DNA of 64,000 nucleotides from RYN-230 sp963717125 (GTDB taxonomy: Bacteria > Actinomycetota > Actinomycetes > Streptosporangiales > Streptosporangiaceae): contig CAVQVG010000015.1 in NCBI GenBank assembly GCA_963717125.1, forward strand, positions 654,353-718,352. The letters are read 5' to 3'. Each line of letters begins with the position of its first letter. Position 1 is the first letter of the stretch. The translations under genes and the position numbers were made by a program. Of this stretch, positions 8,897 through 16,266 are shown in pieces. Below the pieces are notes generated by a model. That model saw nothing but the letters and a program-made list of their open reading frames with translations, did not search any database and was not told the origin of the DNA.

Positions 8897-10459
8897 ATGA
8901 GCACCTTTATCTCAGAACCCGGTACCCGGCTCGGCGGCCGCTACCGGCTCGAGGACCGGATGGACGACAGCGGCGGCTGGTCGGCCTGGAAGGCTATCGA
9001 CGAGACGCTGGCCCGGCCGGTCTCGGTCCTGACGTTCGCGCCGGGCTTCCCACGGATCCGTGAGGTGCTCACCGCGGCCCGCGCCGCGAGCAGGCTCACC
9101 GACGCCCGGCTGGCCCAGGTCTTCGACGTCGAGGATGACTGGGACCAGGCCTACGTGGTGATGGAGTGGGTGGCCGGCGACTCGCTGGACGACCTGCTGT
9201 CCGACGGCCCGGTAGAGCCGGCCCGGGGCGCCGAGATCGTGGCCGAGGCGGCCGAGGCGCTGGCCGCCGCGCACGCGGCCGGCGTGGCGCACCTGTGCCT
9301 GACCCCGCAGTCGCTGCGCTGGACGCCGGGCGGCGGGGTGAAGGTGCTCGGCGTCGGCATCGACGCGGCCCTGGCCGACGTCACCGCGGACGACCCGGCC
9401 CTGGCCGACACGCGCGGCCTGGCCATGCTCTTGTACGCGGCGCTGACCCACTACTGGCCCGGGCCGGGCATGGGCACCCTGCCGCCGGCCCCGCTGGCCG
9501 ACGGCAAGCCGTGCAGCCCGCACCAGGTGTGCGCCGGCGTCCCGGCCCCCATCGACGAGGTGACCTGCCAGGCGCTGTTCCAGCTCGAGCGGCGCCGCGG
9601 CCCGGTGCTGACCACCCCGGGCCTGCTCGCGGACGCCCTGTTCGAGGTCATCCCGGCGCCGATGGCCCCACCGCCGGCCGCCGCACCGGCCTGGTCGGGC
9701 TTCACCCCGAACTACCAGCCCGACTCCGGGCCCGCCGAATACGCGGGGGGCGGCGGCTGGGCGCCGCCGGGACCGCGCCCGCAGCAGCGCCGGCCTCCCC
9801 GGCCGCCGGGCAACCGGACGCCGGTCAGCCGGGCCGTGCTGGCGCTGATCGTGCTGCTCGTGCTGGCGGCCATCGGCACCGGGCTGTACAGCCTGAGCCG
9901 CAACAAGGGCGGCGGCGCGGGCGCCGGGCCGAGCGCCTCGTCGGGCGGCCACTCGACCAGCCCGGCCACCGGGAACGCCGTGCTCACGCCGGTCAAGGCG
10001 GGCGGCTTCGACGCGCTCGGCCTGGCCAACGATCCGGGCAACGAGGACAACGGCGGGGCCGGCAACGCCATCGACAGCAACCCGTCAACGGCCTGGCACA
10101 CCCAGTTCTACGACGGCAACCCGGTCTTCGGCGGCCTGAAGAAGGGCACCGGCCTGATCCTGGACATGGGCAAGCCGGTTCGGCTGAGCTCGGTGCAGCT
10201 CACGTTCGGCCCGGCCGCGGGGGCCAACGTGAGCATCGAGGTCGGCAGCAGCAACACCGTCTCGCCGCAGGGCCTGGCCTCGTTCACCAAGGTGGCCAAG
10301 GAGAAGAACGTCGGCGCGGGCACCCAGACGTTCCAGACCAGCAGTTCCGCGTCCGGGCAGTACGTGCTGATCTGGTTCACCAAGCTGCCGCCGCTGGCCG
10401 GCAGCAACGGTCAGTTCGAGGCGTTCATCTACAACATCGTCCTGCACGGATCGGGCTGA
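8897..10459 (+). CDS. Membrane pseudokinase with extracellular C-terminal domain (MurJ partner type)
   Basis: A 520-residue protein: protein-kinase-like fold (residues about 10-255), Pro/Gly-rich linker, one transmembrane segment (about 312-333), and an extracellular discoidin/CBM-like domain (about 365-520) with NPSTAWHTQFY. Catalytic landmarks are missing: the VAIK lysine region reads ARPVSVLTF, the HRD region HLCLTPQSL, and the DFG region VLGVGID, so it should not phosphorylate. This matches the C-terminal half of mycobacterial MviN (Rv3910), where the pseudokinase recruits an FHA protein to control MurJ. It precedes sigM by 3 bases. Start ATG 8897; the purine-rich site upstream is about 20 bases away, so the start is somewhat uncertain. 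Confidence 0.85.
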   Translation: MSTFISEPGTRLGGRYRLEDRMDDSGGWSAWKAIDETLARPVSVLTFAPGFPRIREVLTAARAASRLTDARLAQVFDVEDDWDQAYVVMEWVAGDSLDDLLSDGPVEPARGAEIVAEAAEALAAAHAAGVAHLCLTPQSLRWTPGGGVKVLGVGIDAALADVTADDPALADTRGLAMLLYAALTHYWPGPGMGTLPPAPLADGKPCSPHQVCAGVPAPIDEVTCQALFQLERRRGPVLTTPGLLADALFEVIPAPMAPPPAAAPAWSGFTPNYQPDSGPAEYAGGGGWAPPGPRPQQRRPPRPPGNRTPVSRAVLALIVLLVLAAIGTGLYSLSRNKGGGAGAGPSASSGGHSTSPATGNAVLTPVKAGGFDALGLANDPGNEDNGGAGNAIDSNPSTAWHTQFYDGNPVFGGLKKGTGLILDMGKPVRLSSVQLTFGPAAGANVSIEVGSSNTVSPQGLASFTKVAKEKNVGAGTQTFQTSSSASGQYVLIWFTKLPPLAGSNGQFEAFIYNIVLHGSG

Positions 10460-10462
10460 CCC

Positions 10463-11107
10463 GTGGCCGGCCAGCCCGGCCCGGCGCTATCCGGCCCCTG
10501 GGGCGCGCCGCAGGCCGAGCCGCCCGATGCCGAGTTGCTGCGCCGTCATGTGACCGGCGACGCGGAGGCGTTCGGCCAATTGTTCCTGCGCCATCGCGAT
10601 CGGCTGTGGGCCGTGGCGCTACGGACGCTGGGGGACGCGGACGAGGCCGCCGATGCGCTGCAGGACGCGATGATCTCGGCGTTCCGGCGCGCGGCGGATT
10701 TCCGCGGCGAGTCGGCCGTCACCACCTGGCTGCACCGGATCGTGGTGAACGCCTGCCTGGACCGGATGCGCCGCCGGGCCGCCCGGCCGGTGGCGAGCGG
10801 GGAGCAGGACCTGGACCTGCTGGCCCGGACGCCGCAGGCCGGTCCGGACCCGGACGTCGCGCTGGACGTGCTGGCCGCGCTGCGCACGCTGGTCCCGGAG
10901 CAGCGGGCCGCGCTCGTCATGGTGGACATGCTCGGCTACTCGGTGGCGGATACCGCGGAGATCCTCGGCGTCTCCCCCGGCACGGTCAAGAGCCGGTGCG
11001 CCCGGGGCCGGGCCCGGCTGCTGCCGCAACTGGCACATCTGCGGAACCAGCCGGGCGTACCGCGCGTCTCACCTCCAGCGGAAGGAGCGGGTGAAGACCA
11101 GTCATGA
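10463..11107 (+). CDS. sigM: ECF RNA polymerase sigma factor SigM
   Basis: A 214-residue ECF sigma factor. Region 2 is recognised by DADEAADALQDAMISAFRRAADFRGES with the typical TWLHRIVVNACLDRMRR end, and region 4 by LVPEQRAALVMVDMLGYSVADTAEILGVSPGTVKSR-like helix-turn-helix residues. The position between murJ/pseudokinase and trxB identifies it as the SigM orthologue. GTG at 10463 starts 3 bases after the pseudokinase stop. The stop codon overlaps the start of the anti-sigma gene (ATGA at 11104-11107), a coupling typical of sigma/anti-sigma pairs. Confidence 0.92.
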   Translation: MAGQPGPALSGPWGAPQAEPPDAELLRRHVTGDAEAFGQLFLRHRDRLWAVALRTLGDADEAADALQDAMISAFRRAADFRGESAVTTWLHRIVVNACLDRMRRRAARPVASGEQDLDLLARTPQAGPDPDVALDVLAALRTLVPEQRAALVMVDMLGYSVADTAEILGVSPGTVKSRCARGRARLLPQLAHLRNQPGVPRVSPPAEGAGEDQS

Positions 11108-11967
11108 GTGGGCACGTGGACGCGGAGTCCCTGGCGCTGTGCGCCGAGGGGCAGCTCAGCCGCCGCCGGACGGTACGGGTCCGCACCCACCTGGCCGGCT
11201 GCGCGGAGTGTGCCCGCACCGCCGCCGCGCTGGCCGGGGTGACCACGCGGCTCAGCCAGGTACCGGTCCCGCCGATGCCCGCCGCGGTGGCCGCCCGGCT
11301 GGACGCGGCGCTGAGCGCCGAATCGGCCCGCCGCGCGGCCTCGCCGGCCGCCCCGCCCACGTCGGCCGCCCCGCCCACGCCGGCCGCCCCGCCCGCGCCG
11401 GAACCGCGGCCGCCCCGGCGCGGCCCGCTCTGGTCGCCGCGCGCGCTGCGCATCCTGGCCGTGACCGGCGCGACCCTGGTCGTGGCGGGCGGGGCCGGCT
11501 ACGCGGTGAGCCAGTTCTCCGGGTCCGGTTCCTCGTCCTCGGCTTCGTCCAGCTCCGGAACGGCCCCTTCCCCGGTCCCGGCGGCGGGGCGCCACTCCGC
11601 GGTCGAGGGCGCGCCCAACGTGTCGTCGCCTGGCTCGCGGGTGATTCACCCGCACACGAGTCCCAACGCGCCCAGCAGCGTCCCCCGGTATGTGCGGACC
11701 GGCACCGACTACCGGCACGGCACGCTCGCCGCGCAGGCCAAGAGCACGCTGGCCGAGTACACCGTGCCCGGCTTCAGCGGATCGGCCATGCTGCCCGCCA
11801 GCCGTGTCCCGGCCGCGGTGCGGAGCTGCGTCAGCCACGTCGCGCGGGGCCGCCCGGTGCGGCTGGTGGACCTGGCGCGGTACCAGCAGCGGCCGGCCAT
11901 CGTGATCGTGCTCGGCCACTCGGACACGGTCACCGTGGTCAGCTACGCCTGCCACCCGCTGCACTGA
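11104..11967 (+). CDS. Anti-sigma factor with zinc-finger (zf-HC2) domain
   Basis: A 287-residue membrane protein expected to hold SigM inactive. The N-terminal ZAS-type zinc motif HxxxCxxC is at His29, Cys33, Cys36 (HLAGCAEC). A Pro/Ala repeat linker (units of AAPPT) at about 78-105 leads to one transmembrane helix around 116-136 (LRILAVTGATLVVAGGAGYAV-like), then a serine-rich stretch and an extracytoplasmic domain containing two cysteines (SCVSH near 240 and ACHPLH at the end) that could form a disulfide. It is translationally coupled to sigM and corresponds in position to Rv3912. Confidence 0.85.
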   Translation: MSGHVDAESLALCAEGQLSRRRTVRVRTHLAGCAECARTAAALAGVTTRLSQVPVPPMPAAVAARLDAALSAESARRAASPAAPPTSAAPPTPAAPPAPEPRPPRRGPLWSPRALRILAVTGATLVVAGGAGYAVSQFSGSGSSSSASSSSGTAPSPVPAAGRHSAVEGAPNVSSPGSRVIHPHTSPNAPSSVPRYVRTGTDYRHGTLAAQAKSTLAEYTVPGFSGSAMLPASRVPAAVRSCVSHVARGRPVRLVDLARYQQRPAIVIVLGHSDTVTVVSYACHPLH

Positions 11968-12032
11968 GCGCCTTTGCCTGTGACTTCGGGGCCAACCACG
12001 GGATAATGCCTGCGAGGGGGTATGGGCGCCAG

Positions 12033-12058
12033 GGAATCTGTGCGCCCTAGGATCCGTT
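12033..12058 (+). promoter_or_regulatory. SigR/SigH-type promoter of trxB-trxA
   Basis: GGAAT at 12033-12037 is followed by exactly 18 bases and GTT at 12056-12058, which is the consensus GGAAT-N18-GTT of the thiol-oxidative-stress sigma factor SigR of streptomycetes (SigH in mycobacteria), whose known targets include trxBA. It ends 30 bases before the trxB start. Confidence 0.75.
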
Positions 12059-12088
12059 GACACCCCCGGACGGGAAGGGCGATCAATC

Positions 12089-13015
12089 GTGGTACGGGAA
12101 GTCATCATCATCGGCTCGGGTCCGGCTGGCTACACGGCGGCGGTCTACGCGGCGCGGGCCAAGCTGTCCCCGCTGGTGTTCGAGGGTTCGGTCACCGCCG
12201 GCGGCGCGCTCATGCAGACCACCGACGTGGAGAACTTCCCGGGCTTCCCGGACGGCGTGCTCGGCCCCGACCTGATGGACTCGATGCGCAAGCAGGCCGA
12301 GCGCTTCGGCGCGGAACTCATCGCGGACGACGTGACCGAGGTCGACCTGGCCGGCACGCCCAAGGTGATCAAGACGGCCAGCGAGACCTACCAGGCCCGC
12401 ACCGTGATCGTGGCCACCGGCTCGCGCTACCGCGAACTGGTCGTCGAGGGCGAGAAGCGGCTGTCCGGGCACGGCGTGTCCTGGTGCGCGACCTGCGACG
12501 GCTTCTTCTTCCGCGAGCTCGACATCGCCGTGGTCGGCGGGGGTGACTCGGCCATGGAGGAAGCAACGTTCCTGACCCGGTTCGCCAAGTCGGTGACCAT
12601 CATCCACCGCCGGGACCAGCTGCGCGCATCCAAGATCATGCAGGACCGGGCGTTCGGCAACCCGAAGATCAGCTTCCGGTGGAACAGCGAGGTGGCCGAG
12701 GTGCTCGGCGACGCCAAGGTCACCGGGCTCCGGCTGCGTGACACGCAGACCGGCGAGGAGAGCGCGATCGGGGTGAACGGCCTGTTCGTCGCCATCGGGC
12801 ACGACCCGCGCAGCGAACTGTTCGCCGCCCAGCTGCCGATGGACAAGGAGGGTTACCTCCTGGTCGAGCAGCCGAGCACGCGCACCGGCGTGGACGGGGT
12901 GTTCGCCTGCGGCGACGTGGTCAACCACACGTACCGCCAGGCCGTCACGGCCGCGGGCACCGGATGTGCCGCCGCGCTGGACGCGGAGCGGTGGCTCGCG
13001 GACCACGAGTCCTGA
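12089..13015 (+). CDS. trxB: Thioredoxin-disulfide reductase
   Basis: FAD enzyme that passes electrons from NADPH to thioredoxin. The 308-residue protein has the FAD-binding IIIGSGPAGYTAAVYAAR at the N-terminus, the redox-active CATC at Cys133/Cys136 (WCATCDGFFF), the NADPH-binding VVGGGDSAMEEA, and the C-terminal FAD motif GVFACGDVVNHTYRQA. GTG at 12089 follows GGAAGGG at 12073-12079. It is 32 bases before trxA and driven by a SigR-like promoter, so reductase and thioredoxin should be induced together by disulfide stress. Confidence 0.97.
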   Translation: MVREVIIIGSGPAGYTAAVYAARAKLSPLVFEGSVTAGGALMQTTDVENFPGFPDGVLGPDLMDSMRKQAERFGAELIADDVTEVDLAGTPKVIKTASETYQARTVIVATGSRYRELVVEGEKRLSGHGVSWCATCDGFFFRELDIAVVGGGDSAMEEATFLTRFAKSVTIIHRRDQLRASKIMQDRAFGNPKISFRWNSEVAEVLGDAKVTGLRLRDTQTGEESAIGVNGLFVAIGHDPRSELFAAQLPMDKEGYLLVEQPSTRTGVDGVFACGDVVNHTYRQAVTAAGTGCAAALDAERWLADHES

Positions 13016-13047
13016 GCAGCAGAGACAACGGAAAGGAAATAACCGCC

Positions 13048-13371
13048 GTGGGCGTAACCAAGATCGTGACCGATGCGACCTTCGATGAGGAAGTCGTCAA
13101 GAACAGCAAGCCGGTCATCGTGGACTACTGGGCCGAATGGTGCGGCCCGTGCCGCATGGTTGCCCCGGTCCTTGAGGAGATCGCCAAGGAGCACGCCGAC
13201 AAGATCGACGTGGTCAAGCTGAACATCGAGGAGAACCCGCAGACCGCGCAGAAGTACGGGATCATGCTGATCCCGACGCTGAACGTGTTCTCCGGCGGCG
13301 AGGTCGTCAAGCAGGTGGTCGGGGCCAAGTCCAAGTCCGCCCTGCTCAAGGAACTGGCCGACTTCATCTGA
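13048..13371 (+). CDS. trxA: Thioredoxin
   Basis: A 107-residue thioredoxin with the WCGPC active site at residues 31-35 and the cis-proline segment MLIPTLNVF. It reduces protein disulfides in the cytosol and is recycled by TrxB. GTG at 13048 is selected because it gives a normal thioredoxin N-terminus and has GAAAGGA at 13031-13037; the open frame upstream overlaps trxB and is not thioredoxin-like. Confidence 0.96.
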   Translation: MGVTKIVTDATFDEEVVKNSKPVIVDYWAEWCGPCRMVAPVLEEIAKEHADKIDVVKLNIEENPQTAQKYGIMLIPTLNVFSGGEVVKQVVGAKSKSALLKELADFI

Positions 13372-13409
13372 GCCAGGCTCACCCGGGCGCCGGCCCGGAC
13401 ATCCGGACC

Positions 13410-13934
13410 ATGGCGTCCCGGGTGGTGTACGAGGACGCCCACATCGTGTTGCGCTGCGACGAGATCGAGCGCCGGGACGGCAGCCGGGGCACCTACGCCG
13501 TGGTGGACAAGCCCGACTTCGCGCTGGTGATCCCGGCCGAGGCGGACCGGTTCTGCCTGGTCGAGGAGTTCCGGTACCCGGTCGGGCGGCGCACCTGGTC
13601 GTTTCCGCAGGGCGGGTTCCCTGGGCGGCAGACAGGGGACCCCGAGGAACTAGGCCGGCTCGAACTGGCCCAGGAGACCGGCCTGCGGGCCTGCCGGCTC
13701 ACCCTGCTCGGCTACCTGCACTGCGCGCACGGCACCAGCAGCCAGGGCTTCCACGCCTACCTGGCCACCGGGCTGACCCAGGGCGAACCGGACCGGGAAC
13801 TGTCCGAGCAGGACATGCGGCAGCGCTGGGTGACCCGCGGCGAATTCAAGGACATGATTCGCAACGCCCTCATCCTGGACGACTCAACCGTCGCCGCCTA
13901 CTCGCTGCTGATGCTGCACGAAGAGCGCCGTTAG
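13410..13934 (+). CDS. NUDIX-fold hydrolase, ADP-ribose pyrophosphatase-like, with degenerate NUDIX box
   Basis: A 174-residue protein with the fold landmarks of ADP-sugar NUDIX enzymes: VVDKPDFALVIP, LVEEFRYPVGRRTWSFPQGG (substrate-side strand), then the NUDIX region. The box reads RLELAQETGL where the consensus is RExxEExGx: the conserved arginine is Leu and the first metal-ligand glutamate of the pair is Gln. Activity may be reduced or specialised. It sits 38 bases after trxA and converges with the GNAT gene. A NUDIX gene normally found beside pcnA in this region is missing there, but relation to this one is unproven. Confidence 0.8.
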   Translation: MASRVVYEDAHIVLRCDEIERRDGSRGTYAVVDKPDFALVIPAEADRFCLVEEFRYPVGRRTWSFPQGGFPGRQTGDPEELGRLELAQETGLRACRLTLLGYLHCAHGTSSQGFHAYLATGLTQGEPDRELSEQDMRQRWVTRGEFKDMIRNALILDDSTVAAYSLLMLHEERR

Positions 13935-13957
13935 GCAGGCTGGGAGCGCGGCGCCGC

Positions 13958-14575
13958 TCAGGCGAGGCGGAGGGCGCGCTCCGGGCTGACCGAGCCGAGC
14001 AGCCGTTCCAGGGCCACCTCGACGTCCTCCCGCCAGGACACGGCGGTCTTCAGCTCCAGCCGCAGCCGCGGGTAGTGCAGGTGCGGCCGGACCGTCTTGA
14101 ACCCCACCGCGAGCAGGTAGTCCGCGGGCAGCACACAGGACAGGCCCTCGGAACGCAGGTCGCCGAACGCCTCGATGGCCTTCACCCCGCGCCGGGTCAG
14201 GTCCTTGGCCACGCCCTGCACCAGCATCCGGCCCAGGCCGCCGCCGGTGAACTCGCTCATGATGTTCGCCGTCATCAGCAGCACCGCGTCCGCGCTCACC
14301 GGGCTGGTCGGGAACGCCAGCGACCGCGGCACGTACATCGGGGGCGCGTAGAGCACGTAGCCGGCCGGCGCGCCGTCCACATAGGCGATCTTCCCGCAAC
14401 TGCCCCACTCGAGCAGCGTCGAGGAGATCCAGGCTTCCTTTTCCAGCGCCGGGTCGCCCACCTCTTCGGCCCGCGCGTGGTTCACCGGGTCGAGTTCCCA
14501 GAAGACACACCGGCGGCACCGCTTGGGCAGATCGTCCAGATTGTCCAGGGTGACGCTGACGAGACGGCGCGGCAC
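13958..14575 (-). CDS. GNAT family N-acetyltransferase
   Basis: A 205-residue protein with the GNAT acetyl-CoA loop region in GGGLGRMLVQGVAKDLTRRGVKAIEAFG (residues about 110-140) after a strand AVLLMTANIMSEF. The N-terminal CRRCVFWELD motif is characteristic of an actinobacterial GNAT subgroup found between trxA and parB. Substrate unknown. Start GTG at 14575; the only nearby ribosome site is weak (AGGGG), so a nearby alternative start is possible. Confidence 0.75.
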   Translation of the reverse strand: MPRRLVSVTLDNLDDLPKRCRRCVFWELDPVNHARAEEVGDPALEKEAWISSTLLEWGSCGKIAYVDGAPAGYVLYAPPMYVPRSLAFPTSPVSADAVLLMTANIMSEFTGGGLGRMLVQGVAKDLTRRGVKAIEAFGDLRSEGLSCVLPADYLLAVGFKTVRPHLHYPRLRLELKTAVSWREDVEVALERLLGSVSPERALRLA

Positions 14576-14685
14576 TGGCCCAACCCCTGGTATTCATGGC
14601 GGCGGATTAGCACCGCGAGTTCGCTGAGCGTGCCCGGCAGCGGGCCCGTACCCTGACATGGTACCCACCGACCCCTGGAGCGGCT

Positions 14686-15092
14686 GTGTCATTCGTGGGC
14701 CGGGCGGTCCAGTAGGCGCTCGACCTGATCACCAAGATCTTCGTGGATCCCGGCGACGTGGTGCTGGCCGAGGGCCCCACATACGTGGGGGCGTTGGGCA
14801 CATTCGTGTCTTATGAGGCGGATGTGATCCATGTGCCGATGGATGACCACGGGCTGATTCCGGCCGCGCTGGCCGAGGCGCTGGCCCGGCTGGCCGGCGC
14901 CGGGCGGCGGGCCAAGTTCCTCTACACGTGCCCGTCATTCCACAACCCGGCCGGGGTGAGCGTCCGAGTCGCGCCGCGCCGAGATCCTGGGCATCTGCCA
15001 GCGAGCAGGCCTGCCGGTGGTCGAGGACAACCCGTACGGGCTGCTCGGCCTGCCGCGAACTGCTCCGCATCGCCGCGGCGCGGGGCGATTAA
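14686..15092 (+). pseudogene. Relic of a PLP-dependent class I aminotransferase
   Basis: Aminotransferase sequence survives in three pieces. In the first frame, a TAG at 14713-14715 interrupts ALDLITKIFVDPGD, followed by VVLAEGPTYVGAL and KFLYTCPSFHNPAG. After about 14965 the match continues in the next frame (RRAEILGICQRAGLPVVEDN, YGLLGL), and after about 15050 in the third (ELLRIAAARGD, TAA at 15090-15092). The PLP-lysine region is absent, as are the N- and C-terminal parts. This stretch therefore contains a decayed gene rather than a functional one; it fills the 526-base gap before the aldolase gene. Confidence 0.75.
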
Positions 15093-15101
15093 GCTCGGCG
15101 C

Positions 15102-16133
15102 GTGACTTCAGGTAAGAGTTTCGGCAGTGACAACCACGCGGGCGCGCACGAGGCGGTGCTGCGGATGCTCGGCGCCGCCAACGCCGGTGACGCCCACGCG
15201 TACGGCGACGACCCGTGGACCGAGCGGGTAAGCCAGGATCTGTGTGCGCGGTTCGGCGCCGCGTCCGCGTACTTCGTGTTCAACGGGACGGGCGCGAACA
15301 TGCTCGGCCTGAGCCTGCTGGTGCGCCCCTATGAGGCGGTCATCTGCACCGAGTCGGCGCACCTGAACACCGACGAGTGCGGGGCGCCGGAGCGACTGCT
15401 CGGCAGCAAGCTGCTCACGGTGGCCACGCCGGACGGGAAGCTGACCCCGTCGCTAGTCGCTGGGCGGCTGGGCGGCCGGGGCGATGAGCACCGAGCTCAG
15501 CCACGGGCCGTGTGCCTCACCCAGTCCACCGAGCTAGGTACCTGCTATTCGCTGGCTGAGGTCGCCGCGCTGGGTGAGTTCTGTCGCGGCAGCGGGCTGC
15601 GGCTGTACATCGACGGCGCCCGGCTGGCCAATGCGGCCGCCTACCTGCGCTGCTCGCTGGCCGACCTGGCCGCCCAGGCGGACGTGCTCAGCTTTGGCGG
15701 AACCAAGAACGGCGCGCTCGCCGCCGAGGCGGTCATCGTAATGAACCCGGACCTGACCGAAGCCGTGCCGTTCCAGCGCAAGCAACTGCTCCAGCTCGGC
15801 TCGAAGATGCGCTTCTTCGCCGCCCAGTTTGCCGGCCTGCTGGAGAACGAGACCTGGCTGGCCAATGCCGCCCGGGCCAACCTGATGGCGCAACGGCTGG
15901 CCGAGGGGCTGCGCGACATGCCCGGCGTGACCCAGCGGTACCCCGTCCAGTCCAACTCCGTTTTCGCCGCACTCGACCCGCGCCTCATCGAGCCGCTGCA
16001 GCGCGAGTGGGGCTTTTACGTCTGGGACGAGCAGGCGAACGTGGTCCGGCTGATGACCGCCTTCAACACCACAGCCGCCGATGTCGATGCGTTTCTGGCC
16101 AGCGTGCGTGAGGTCAGCCTGTCCCGCGTCTGA
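15102..16133 (+). CDS. Low-specificity L-threonine aldolase / beta-eliminating lyase family
   Basis: PLP enzyme of fold type I expected to cleave L-threonine or L-allo-threonine to glycine and acetaldehyde. The 343-residue protein begins FGSDNHAGAHEAVL, has the ligand loop FNGTGANM, the PLP-aspartate strand LYIDGARLANA, and the Schiff-base lysine at about Lys202 in SFGGTKNG. Start GTG at 15102 lies only 9 bases after the aminotransferase relic. It is transcribed toward the parS site just after its stop. Confidence 0.88.
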   Translation: MTSGKSFGSDNHAGAHEAVLRMLGAANAGDAHAYGDDPWTERVSQDLCARFGAASAYFVFNGTGANMLGLSLLVRPYEAVICTESAHLNTDECGAPERLLGSKLLTVATPDGKLTPSLVAGRLGGRGDEHRAQPRAVCLTQSTELGTCYSLAEVAALGEFCRGSGLRLYIDGARLANAAAYLRCSLADLAAQADVLSFGGTKNGALAAEAVIVMNPDLTEAVPFQRKQLLQLGSKMRFFAAQFAGLLENETWLANAARANLMAQRLAEGLRDMPGVTQRYPVQSNSVFAALDPRLIEPLQREWGFYVWDEQANVVRLMTAFNTTAADVDAFLASVREVSLSRV

Positions 16134-16135
16134 CA

Positions 16136-16151
16136 TGTTTCACGTGAAACA
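16136..16151. promoter_or_regulatory. parS: parS centromere site
   Basis: A perfect 16-bp match, TGTTTCACGTGAAACA, to the bacterial parS consensus. It starts 2 bases after the aldolase stop codon and lies about 3.1 kb from parB and 10 kb from dnaA, as expected for ParB loading near the origin. Confidence 0.95.
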
Positions 16152-16169
16152 GCGTCTCGTCCGGCCCTG

Positions 16170-16222
16170 AGTGCCTCGTGCCACCCAGTGTCTCGTGCCA
16201 CCACCCAGTGTCTCGTGGCGCT
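16170..16222. repeat. Short imperfect direct repeats beside parS
   Basis: Three imperfect copies of an AGTGYCTCGTGCCACC-like unit start at about 16170, 16187 and 16207, between parS and the end of the HNH gene. Function unknown; simple tandem expansion is the minimal explanation. Confidence 0.5.
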
Positions 16223-16266
16223 GGTGTCGTGAGGCGCCGGTGTCGTTCGCGGTGGCCGGGCCGCGC

